Below, in pieces: positions 8,187-14,277 of a stretch of DNA of 17,954 bases. The position numbers and the translations under genes were made by a program. Within the stretch, counting starts at the first letter, position 1. Each line of letters starts with the position of its first letter. Location of the stretch: contig JAJRRJ010000036.1 in the NCBI GenBank assembly GCA_024279575.1, positions 1 through 17,954 of the forward strand. The letters run 5' to 3'. This DNA comes from Alphaproteobacteria bacterium. Lineage in GTDB: Bacteria > Pseudomonadota > Alphaproteobacteria > Rhizobiales > Devosiaceae. The notes beneath the pieces were generated by a model. That model saw only the letters and a program-made list of their open reading frames with translations, did no database searches and was not told the DNA's origin.

Positions 8187-8564
8187 CTAGTTTTCAGGCA
8201 GTTGCACTTCTTGTTCTTTACCACCTGTTCCATGCACGCTATCCACTGCGCGAACAATAACCACTTCCACGTTGTCAGGAATTACGCCACTTCCCAGTGA
8301 GCGTGTAAAGGGCTGTTCATCCACATGGGGATGAGCCAATTTCCGCACTCCAAGAACGTTGCCCTCCAGATCAAGAATTTCAAATGCATTGGCGTAATGC
8401 GCCCACCCCTCATCTGCGTGGGCAACACTTACATCAAAGCGATAGGTATTCTGGCCGGTAAGTGTTGCATGCACATCCAACACATCGGCCTCCCCTGCAT
8501 TTGCCCCCGCGCCAGCCAGCACAACGGCCAACAGTCCAATTTTCCATCTAGAACGGAATGTCAT
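8187..8564 (-). CDS. Small secreted protein of unknown function
   Basis: About 125 residues, beginning MTFRSRWKIGLLAVVLAGAGANA, a clear Sec signal peptide with probable cleavage after ANA, followed by GEADVLDVHATL. The mature domain of about 100 residues contains HADEGWAHYANAFEILD and a C-terminal HGTGGKEQEVQLPEN. It looks like a small conserved periplasmic domain, but I cannot name a function. The start at 8564 is chosen because the signal peptide begins there; an adjacent ATG at 8567 is equally possible and would follow a GGTGG site more closely. A longer in-frame start at 8597 would put extra hydrophobic residues first and overlap ssb more. The gene overlaps the ssb stop by about 17 bp, so it probably shares the SOS-controlled ssb transcript. 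Confidence 0.75.
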   Translation of the reverse strand: MTFRSRWKIGLLAVVLAGAGANAGEADVLDVHATLTGQNTYRFDVSVAHADEGWAHYANAFEILDLEGNVLGVRKLAHPHVDEQPFTRSLGSGVIPDNVEVVIVRAVDSVHGTGGKEQEVQLPEN

Positions 8565-9027
8565 CATCAGAACCACCAGAATCAAAAGATGGTGCATTTT
8601 GGGAAGGCTCGCTCATGCCGCCGCCCGACTGGGCCGGAGAAAATCCGCCGCCCCCACCGCCTCCGCCGCCATCACCACGGGCACCAAGCATTGTCAGAGT
8701 GGAATTAAACCCCTGCAACACAACATCGGTAGAATAACGGTCATTGCCATCCTTGTCCTGCCATTTTCGCGTTTGCAGCTGGCCTTCGATATAAATCATT
8801 GAACCTTTACGCAAATACTGTTCGGCCACCCGCACAAGGCCTTCATTGTAAATAGCGATGCGATGCCATTCTGTTTTTTCTTTTTGCTCACCGGAGTTTT
8901 TGTCCTTCCAGCGCTCAGATGTGGCCAGAGAGAAATTGCACACCTTGCCACCATTTTGGAACGTGCGAACCTCAGGATCTGTGCCAAGATTTCCAACCAA
9001 TATCACCTTGTTTACACTACCAGCCAT
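8548..9027 (-). CDS. ssb: Single-stranded DNA-binding protein
   Basis: SSB coats single-stranded DNA in replication, recombination and repair, and recruits partners through its C-terminal tip. The protein has 159 residues. The OB fold takes up residues 1-110: MAGSVNKVILVGNLGTDPEV, CNFSLATSERWKD, EKTEWHRIAIY, LRKGSMIYIEGQLQTRKWQD. A Gly-rich linker follows, with a run of nine Gly, and the acidic tip DDDIPF is intact. I chose the ATG at 9027, which matches the family N-terminus and has AGGAAA at good spacing. The in-frame ATG at 9060 would add 11 atypical residues. A LexA box and promoter lie about 150 bp upstream, so SOS induction is likely. Its 3' end overlaps the next gene. Confidence 0.97.
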   Translation of the reverse strand: MAGSVNKVILVGNLGTDPEVRTFQNGGKVCNFSLATSERWKDKNSGEQKEKTEWHRIAIYNEGLVRVAEQYLRKGSMIYIEGQLQTRKWQDKDGNDRYSTDVVLQGFNSTLTMLGARGDGGGGGGGGGFSPAQSGGGMSEPSQNAPSFDSGGSDDDIPF

Positions 9028-9178
9028 TATATTTCCTTTCGTGTCGTCATCTGCGACCAAAAAATTAAAAAATTTTGTGCATCACCATTAGCACTGTGAT
9101 CCAAAATTGACACAAGACAGTTTGCCTGCAAATGAGTTTTGCACAAATTCCATGGGCAGCCTTGGTTATTCCAGCGAT

Positions 9179-9208
9179 GTTCATATTATGTTCCTGATAT
9201 TTGTCAAG
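9179..9208 (-). promoter_or_regulatory. SOS promoter of ssb: TTGACA-N16-TATGAA with LexA box
   Basis: On the minus strand, CTTGAC(A) at 9208-9202 is followed after 16 bases by TATGAA at 9185-9180. GTTCATATTATGTTC at 9179-9193 (plus-strand reading) fits the alphaproteobacterial LexA consensus GTTC-N7-GTTC exactly and covers the -10. LexA bound there would block RNA polymerase. The start point would be near 9173, giving a leader of about 146 bases. Confidence 0.82.
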
Positions 9209-9311
9209 ATTGCCCACAACAATTTGGTGCAGTTTACTGACAATTGAAGCTTTGTGCCTCGCAGCAAAAATGGCTCCAATACGCGGAAATTGACGAGCGA
9301 GAGGCTTAGTA

Positions 9312-9341
9312 TTGAGGAAATGGGCACAATCGGGCTATACT
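9312..9341 (+). promoter_or_regulatory. Candidate promoter of the AlkB-like gene
   Basis: TTGAGG at 9312-9317 and TATACT at 9336-9341 are separated by 18 bases, about 45-55 bp before the likely start at 9397. The -10 matches the consensus well and the -35 moderately. No operator was recognised next to it. Confidence 0.4.
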
Positions 9342-9396
9342 CACAAAAGGATTTCAGAGAACCAAATTTCAATTTGCCGGGGAGATGATTTTCGTC

Positions 9397-10580
9397 ATGT
9401 CTGAAACCATCGAAAACAAACCTGAAAAAAACGATCTGCTTGCAACGCGAAGCGCAAATATGGTGCGCTATGCGATGATGAATATTTTCATCGTTGGTGG
9501 GATTGTCACCATGGCTGTTGGGGGATGGTGGCTTTGGGTCGGCCTGGCAATGACGCTCACTCTTATTAATCTGGTGGATGAGTTGTTGGGAGATGCTGGC
9601 GACAAGGAATCCATGCCCCCGGTTTGGTACATGAATTTAATGCTGCGTCTAACCTGGCCGCTGTTACTCATAATGACCTTTGTCTGCCTTAATACTGTCA
9701 GCGCCGGGCACTTTTGGGTCGATGCACCACTTTTGTGGCTTGGGTTTGATCCAGTGGGCGCCCGGCAGGCTACAGGATTATTAGAAGGGGCCGGAGGCAT
9801 CATTTCCATGGGGATGTATTATGGGCTTGGCGGTGTTGTGGTTGCACACAATCTCACGCACAGAAAATTCGGATCTTTTGATTATGTATTGGGGCGCTGG
9901 CTTCTGGCTTTCACCTGGGATACCGGGTTTGCCATCGAGCATGTTTATGGCCATCACCGACATGTGGGAACGGAAAAGACCCCGCTACGGCAAAACGAGG
10001 CGAATATATTTTTGCCTTTGTTGTACGTTCCACAATTGGGCAGTTCCTGTCTGGCATGCGTTTTGAACAGGCACGGCTAAAACGGCGTGGCATTGCTAAC
10101 AGAATTTGGAGCAACATTTTCTGGCGCGGGCAATTGATGAGCCTGTGTGTTATCGGCCTCTTTGTTTACTTTGCAGGCCCATTAGGAATTTTATATTCCG
10201 CAGGTGCAGCGGCTATGGGCAAACTCTATCTGGAAATGGTCAACTATGTGGAGCATTATGGGCTGGTGCGCATACCGGGCAACCGGGTGGAGGACCGCCA
10301 CTCTTGGGATTCTCATCGCCGGCTGTCAACGGGGTTGACCTACAACCTCCCCCTGCATTCCAACCATCATAAATTTGCCACACGTCCATTTTGGGCGCTA
10401 CAACAAGCCCACGGGCGCTCACCCACCTGGCCGTTTGGCTATATATCAACCATAGTAATTTCATTCTTTCCCCCTTTGTGGCACAAAATCAGCGAACCCT
10501 TACTGCAAGATTGGGACAAACGGTTAGCCTCAGATGACGAGCGTGAATATTTGCGTTCAATTGGAGAGTTGCGAGAATAG
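9397..10580 (+). pseudogene. AlkB-like membrane di-iron hydroxylase/fatty acid desaturase, frameshifted
   Basis: The joined product (about 394 residues) belongs to the integral-membrane di-iron family that includes alkane 1-monooxygenase AlkB and fatty acid desaturases. Frame one gives several N-terminal helices, box 1 HNLTH (His151, His155) and box 2 EHVYGHHRH (from Glu181). After about codon 194 it drifts into unrelated sequence and stops at 10080. The frame one base back continues the family: DPATAKRGEYIF, then STIGQFLSGMRFEQARLKRRG, the NYVEHYGL motif and box 3 LPLHSNHHKF, ending at 10580. A single missing A in the run 9974-9977 explains it. All iron-ligand motifs survive, so this is recent decay, a sequencing error, or less likely frameshifting. 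ATG 9397 is preferred over 9385, where GGGGAG abuts the start. The substrate (alkane or fatty acyl) is not decided. Confidence 0.85.
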
Positions 10581-10620
10581 ACAACCTGTCTGATTTGCAT
10601 TTCATAAATCCAACAAACCG

Positions 10621-10654
10621 CTTGACGCTCGCTTTATATGTTCTATCTATGTTC
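10621..10654 (+). promoter_or_regulatory. SOS promoter of uvrA: TTGACG-N16-TATCTA with LexA box
   Basis: CTTGACG at 10621-10627 carries a good -35, and TATCTA at 10644-10649 is the likely -10 after 16 bases. GTTCTATCTATGTTC at 10640-10654 is an exact GTTC-N7-GTTC LexA box that covers the -10. The spacer length is the same as at ssb. Transcription would begin near 10656, about 74 bases before the uvrA start. Confidence 0.85.
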
Positions 10655-10686
10655 TGTTAGTTACGATGACTGACTTTATCATTTTT

Positions 10687-10715
10687 GGTGGGCCAAAAGC
10701 CCGCCTCTTGTTTTT
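10687..10715 (+). terminator. Terminator-like hairpin in the uvrA leader
   Basis: GGTGGGC at 10687-10693 pairs with GCCCGCC at 10699-10705 (7 bp, one G-U pair, loop CAAAA) and is followed by TCTTGTTTTT at 10706-10715. It lies downstream of the uvrA SOS promoter and 15 bases before the chosen start. It could end transcripts from the upstream AlkB-like gene, attenuate uvrA, or both. The form is visible; the role is inferred. Confidence 0.5.
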
Positions 10716-10729
10716 CAGGGCGAGCAGAG

Positions 10730-13612
10730 ATGGGCAGAAACGACAGCTTTAATAGAGAAATTGTGGTCAAAGGAGCGTGTGAACACAACCTTAAGTCCGT
10801 CAATGTGCGCCTGCCCCGGGACAAGCTGATCGTGATGACCGGTCTTTCCGGCTCTGGTAAATCTTCCTTGGCCTTCGATACCATATATGCGGAAGGGCAA
10901 AGGCGTTATGTGGAAAGCCTGTCGGCCTATGCGCGCCAATTCCTTGAGATGATGCAAAAGCCTGATGTGGAGCAGATTGAGGGATTAAGCCCGGCAATTT
11001 CTATTGAGCAAAAAACTACCTCGCGCAATCCGCGCTCCACTGTGGGCACAGTTACTGAAATCTATGATTATCTGCGCTTGCTTTTCGCCCGTGTTGGAGT
11101 GCCCTATTCTCCTGCCACCGGCCTGCCGATTACCAGCCAAAGTGTTTCGCAAATGGTAGATCAGGTGATGGAGCTGGCACAAGGAACACGCCTTTTTCTG
11201 TTGGCTCCAATTGTGCGCGGTCGCAAGGGAGAGTATCGCAAAGAGCTTCTTGAGCTAATGAAAAAGGGTTTCCAACGGATTAAAATTGACGGGCAGTTTT
11301 ATGAAATTGAAGATGCGCCTGATCTGGATAAAAAATTCAAACACGACATTTCAGTTGTTGTGGACCGTTTGGTGGTTGGCTCTGACATTGCCAGTCGCCT
11401 TGCGGATAGTTTTGAAACTGCTCTGGCGTTGGCAGAAGGTATCGCAATTGTCGAATTTGCTGATGAAAAAGATGCAAAGGGAAATGGCAGAGAAATTGTT
11501 TTTTCACAAAAATTCGCCTGCCCGGTTTCAGGTTTTACTATTGCAGAAATTGAGCCACGGCTATTCTCGTTCAACAATCCCTTTGGTGCCTGCCCCGCCT
11601 GTGATGGCTTGGGGTTTGAGCTGAAAATAGACCCGGAACTGGTGATTACCGACACCTCGCTTGCCCTCAGTGGCGGGGCAGTTATTCCCTGGTCGCGCAC
11701 GTCATCCCCCTATTATCAGCAAACTTTGAAGGCCTTATGCAAACACTATAATGGTAGCTTGGACCTGCCATTTCAGGATCTTTCTGAGGACTTGCAAAAG
11801 GCTATATTGTTTGGCACTGGAAAAACAATAATTGACTTTGTTTATGACGATGGTTTGCGCTCCTACAAAACCTCAAAGCCGTTTGAAGGTGTGATTGGCA
11901 ATCTTTCACGCCGTTTCCGCGAGACCGAATCTTCGGGCATGCGCGACGAAATCGGGCGCTATATGAGCAAGGCCCCTTGTGAGGCCTGCAAGGGCCAAAG
12001 ACTAAAGGCTGAGGCCCTGGCAATTAAAATCAACGGATTGCACATTTCGCAGGTGGCGGATAAATCCATCAAAGACTGTTCTGTCTGGTTTGAGCAGTTG
12101 CCTGAGAAACTGGATGAGCAACAGTTGGCAATTGGCAAAAGCATTCTCAAAGAAATTGGCGACAGGTTGACATTTTTGAACGATGTGGGGCTCGACTATC
12201 TTACACTTTCGCGCGGGTCCGGTTCTCTTTCGGGTGGGGAAAGTCAACGTATTCGACTGGCCTCTCAAATTGGGTCGGGGCTGACCGGGGTGCTTTATGT
12301 GCTGGACGAACCCTCAATCGGACTGCATCAGAGAGACAATGCACGCCTGCTGGAAACCTTGAGACGATTACGCGATCTGGGCAATACAGTGATTGTTGTG
12401 GAGCATGATGAAGATGCCATTTTGTCCGCTGACCATGTGGTGGACATTGGCCCCGGAGCCGGAATACATGGAGGGGAAATTGTCGCCGAGGGACTTCCAA
12501 AGGATATTATTGCCAGCAAAAAAAGCCTGACGGGGAAATACCTGTCTGGCGAATTAGCTATCCCTGTTCCCACTGAGCGCCGCATACCATCGAAAACCCG
12601 AAAACTTCGCCTCACGGGCGCCACCGGCAACAATCTGAAAAATGTCAGTGTGGATATTCCCCTTGGGCAGTTTGTGGCCATTACCGGGGTGTCTGGCGGG
12701 GGTAAATCAACCCTGATGATCGATACATTTTATGCGGCAATTGCCCGGCGCTTAAACGGGGCGCGTCTGACCCCTGCTCCCCACGACGATCTGAGCGGTC
12801 TGGAGGTTCTAGATAAAGTGATTGAGATTGATCAAAGCCCGATCGGGCGCACGCCGCGCTCCAATCCGGCAACCTATACCGGCGCATTTACACCCATTCG
12901 CGAATGGTTTGCGGGTCTGCCTGAATCCAAAACGCGCGGCTATGGGCCGGGGCGTTTTTCATTCAACGTTAAGGGTGGCCGGTGCGAAGCGTGCAAAGGC
13001 GATGGCTTGATCAAAATCGAAATGCATTTTCTACCCGACGTTTATGTCACATGCGAGACATGCGGGGGTAAACGTTATAATCGGGAGACCCTGGAAGTTC
13101 AGTTCAAGGGAAAATCCATTTCGGATATTTTGGAGCTAACAGTGGATGAGGGCGTAAAATTCTTTTCCGCCGTCCCCTCCATTCGTGACAAGATGTTGAC
13201 TTTACAAAAAGTTGGCCTTGGATATGTCAAAGTGGGACAACCTGCGACCACCCTTTCTGGGGGGGAGGCGCAGCGGGTTAAACTGAGTAAGGAGCTATCC
13301 AAACGCGCCACAGGGCGCACGCTTTATATGCTGGATGAGCCAACAACAGGATTGCACTTCCACGACGTGGCCAAATTGCTGGATGTTTTGCATGAACTGG
13401 TTGCAACCGGAAACACCGTTGTTGTCATCGAACATAACCTGGAAGTCATCAAAACAGCTGACTGGGTGATCGATCTTGGTCCTGAGGGGGGCGATGGCGG
13501 CGGGCAAATCGTAGGTGTTGGCACCCCGGAGGATATTGCTGCCAACCCGCAATCCTACACCGGTACTTTTTTGAAAGATGTGCTGGGGCGCAAGAGTTTT
13601 TCAAAGCAATAA
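10730..13612 (+). CDS. uvrA: Excinuclease ABC subunit A (UvrA)
   Basis: UvrA is the damage-sensing ATPase of nucleotide excision repair; as a dimer it loads UvrB at lesions. The product has 960 residues. The first Walker A is GLSGSGKSS at 38-46 and the second GVSGGGKST from 653. Both ABC signatures (SLSGGESQR and TLSGGEAQR) and both Walker B regions (VLDEPSIGLH, MLDEPTTGLH) are present. The C-terminal zinc finger is complete (Cys752, 755, 775, 778). The first zinc module has Cys264, 288 and 291, but Ser267 where many UvrA proteins have Cys. I chose ATG 10730 because the family-like region begins just after it. TTG 10685 or GTG 10688 would extend the protein through the leader hairpin. A LexA box lies 76 bp upstream. 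Confidence 0.97.
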   Translation: MGRNDSFNREIVVKGACEHNLKSVNVRLPRDKLIVMTGLSGSGKSSLAFDTIYAEGQRRYVESLSAYARQFLEMMQKPDVEQIEGLSPAISIEQKTTSRNPRSTVGTVTEIYDYLRLLFARVGVPYSPATGLPITSQSVSQMVDQVMELAQGTRLFLLAPIVRGRKGEYRKELLELMKKGFQRIKIDGQFYEIEDAPDLDKKFKHDISVVVDRLVVGSDIASRLADSFETALALAEGIAIVEFADEKDAKGNGREIVFSQKFACPVSGFTIAEIEPRLFSFNNPFGACPACDGLGFELKIDPELVITDTSLALSGGAVIPWSRTSSPYYQQTLKALCKHYNGSLDLPFQDLSEDLQKAILFGTGKTIIDFVYDDGLRSYKTSKPFEGVIGNLSRRFRETESSGMRDEIGRYMSKAPCEACKGQRLKAEALAIKINGLHISQVADKSIKDCSVWFEQLPEKLDEQQLAIGKSILKEIGDRLTFLNDVGLDYLTLSRGSGSLSGGESQRIRLASQIGSGLTGVLYVLDEPSIGLHQRDNARLLETLRRLRDLGNTVIVVEHDEDAILSADHVVDIGPGAGIHGGEIVAEGLPKDIIASKKSLTGKYLSGELAIPVPTERRIPSKTRKLRLTGATGNNLKNVSVDIPLGQFVAITGVSGGGKSTLMIDTFYAAIARRLNGARLTPAPHDDLSGLEVLDKVIEIDQSPIGRTPRSNPATYTGAFTPIREWFAGLPESKTRGYGPGRFSFNVKGGRCEACKGDGLIKIEMHFLPDVYVTCETCGGKRYNRETLEVQFKGKSISDILELTVDEGVKFFSAVPSIRDKMLTLQKVGLGYVKVGQPATTLSGGEAQRVKLSKELSKRATGRTLYMLDEPTTGLHFHDVAKLLDVLHELVATGNTVVVIEHNLEVIKTADWVIDLGPEGGDGGGQIVGVGTPEDIAANPQSYTGTFLKDVLGRKSFSKQ

Positions 13613-13752
13613 TTCACCCACTGAATGATGGATAAAGTATGACGAACTGCGTGCGTTTTCTGCATGGCAGGGTTGCGGTTTTTCCTCTGGTGTAGTGCGG
13701 TTCTTATACCCATATGGGGGATGTAAACACTGGCACACACAAGGAGATGAAG
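13613..13752 (+). other. Spacer between uvrA and the first small gene
   Basis: This 140 bp spacer lacks a convincing terminator; only a 4 bp CTGC/GCAG hairpin followed some bases later by TTTTT is seen near 13660-13685. A perfect 10 bp palindrome, CCCATATGGG, lies at 13709-13718 next to TTATAC at 13704-13709, and could mark a promoter or operator for the small gene that follows. Both readings are weak. Confidence 0.25.
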
Positions 13753-13905
13753 ATGTTTATCTACGCAATACACCAAATTGGACGGACGTTGAACATTGCT
13801 CAGATTCTTAGCGAAATGAGCATCGCGACAGACAAAAGCGCCGATGAAATCGGCCTGTACAATACAGAATTTGCTCTGCCAATGAACGAACAAACTCAGT
13901 CCTGA
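13753..13905 (+). CDS. Small protein, probably a diverged DUF1127 relative
   Basis: A 50-residue protein beginning MFIYAIHQIGRT. An AAGGAG ribosome site at 13741-13746 lies 6 bases before the ATG at 13753, which supports this start over the ATG at 13747 and the longer one at 13714. Its middle, ADEIGLYNTEF, lines up with the LNDLGINRGDI core of the DUF1127 protein encoded just downstream, position by position ([ND][DE][LI]G[IL]). The N-terminal Arg-rich part of typical DUF1127 proteins is missing and the C-terminus is acidic. Some DUF1127 proteins in alphaproteobacteria bind RNA or influence small-RNA turnover and phosphate responses. Whether this one does is unknown. Family membership is inferred from the short match. 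Confidence 0.6.
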   Translation: MFIYAIHQIGRTLNIAQILSEMSIATDKSADEIGLYNTEFALPMNEQTQS

Positions 13906-14016
13906 GCCCTGCACATCACGCATAGCCGGATTGAAAAAAACCCCTCTGCTCATTGGGATAACTAATATCTAGATAGAGCACATCAAATTGAAAAAGTGAA
14001 ATAAGGAAATATCAAA

Positions 14017-14166
14017 ATGAACATCGCAAACACATTCCGCAAATGGTCCGCTTACAACCGCACGGTGCGTGAGCTTTCATCTCTGGACAACCACATGCTT
14101 AACGATCTTGGCATTAATCGTGGTGACATTCAGCGCCTTGCTCGCGACCATGCCAACCAGATCTAG
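14017..14166 (+). CDS. DUF1127 (YjiS-like) small protein
   Basis: A 49-residue basic protein starting MNIANTFRKWSAYNRTVREL and continuing SSLDNHMLNDLGINRGDIQRLARDH. The L-x-x-L-D-x-x-M-L-x-D-[LI]-G-[IL]-x-R-x-[DE]-I pattern is the DUF1127 hallmark. These small Arg-rich proteins are abundant in alphaproteobacteria, and some members bind RNA and affect small-RNA levels. The role here is unproven. The ribosome site AAGGAA lies 8 bases before the ATG. A strong terminator follows 33 bp after the stop, so the gene is probably a short mono- or bicistronic unit with the related gene upstream, separate from trmFO. Confidence 0.9.
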   Translation: MNIANTFRKWSAYNRTVRELSSLDNHMLNDLGINRGDIQRLARDHANQI

Positions 14167-14198
14167 CTGGTTTAAGACCTCCAAATCTGCTATATTCG

Positions 14199-14240
14199 AA
14201 CACCCGTCCATTAATTTGGGCGGGTGTTTTGCTTTCTTTT
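14199..14240 (+). terminator. Intrinsic terminator after the DUF1127 gene
   Basis: AACACCCGTCCA at 14199-14210 pairs with TGGGCGGGTGTT at 14217-14228 (12 bp, one G-U pair, loop TTAATT) and is followed by a T-rich tract, TTGCTTTCTTTT. It separates the small genes from trmFO, which starts about 40 bp further on. Confidence 0.88.
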
Positions 14241-14277
14241 CTTGCCAGCTGGGCATTGCACCTGATAAGTGGCGCAA

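Larger units (their letters stand above)
9028..9384. other. Intergenic region between ssb and the AlkB-like gene
   Basis: This 357 bp stretch has no credible ORF. It holds, from left to right, the ssb leader (about 145 bases, with an A/T-rich inverted repeat near 9061-9076), the leftward ssb promoter with a LexA box at 9179-9207, and a candidate rightward promoter for the AlkB-like gene at 9312-9341. I see no tRNA or mobile-element end in it. Confidence 0.7.

Noticed and set aside
8069..8260. 63-residue plus-strand ORF in the spacer
   Set aside because: It has no ribosome site and runs into the antisense of the convergent secreted-protein gene; only the separate 12-codon reading nearby was kept, at low confidence.
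9061..9076. A/T-rich inverted repeat in the ssb leader as a terminator
   Set aside because: The stem is only A-T pairs, is short, and would be too weak to stop transcription.
10056..10580. Separate 174-residue gene starting at the internal ATG 10056
   Set aside because: The family sequence continues upstream of this ATG in the same frame back to about 9978 and joins exactly with the preceding ORF, and there is no good ribosome site. It is the second half of one broken gene.
13709..13718. CCCATATGGG palindrome as a defined operator
   Set aside because: A single 10 bp palindrome of common composition with no second copy and no known matching regulator; mentioned only as a weak possibility in the spacer.
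13555..13953. Leftward 132-residue ORF over the end of uvrA and the small gene
   Set aside because: It lies opposite the conserved end of uvrA and a small gene with a good ribosome site, and its product resembles no family and has no domain pattern.
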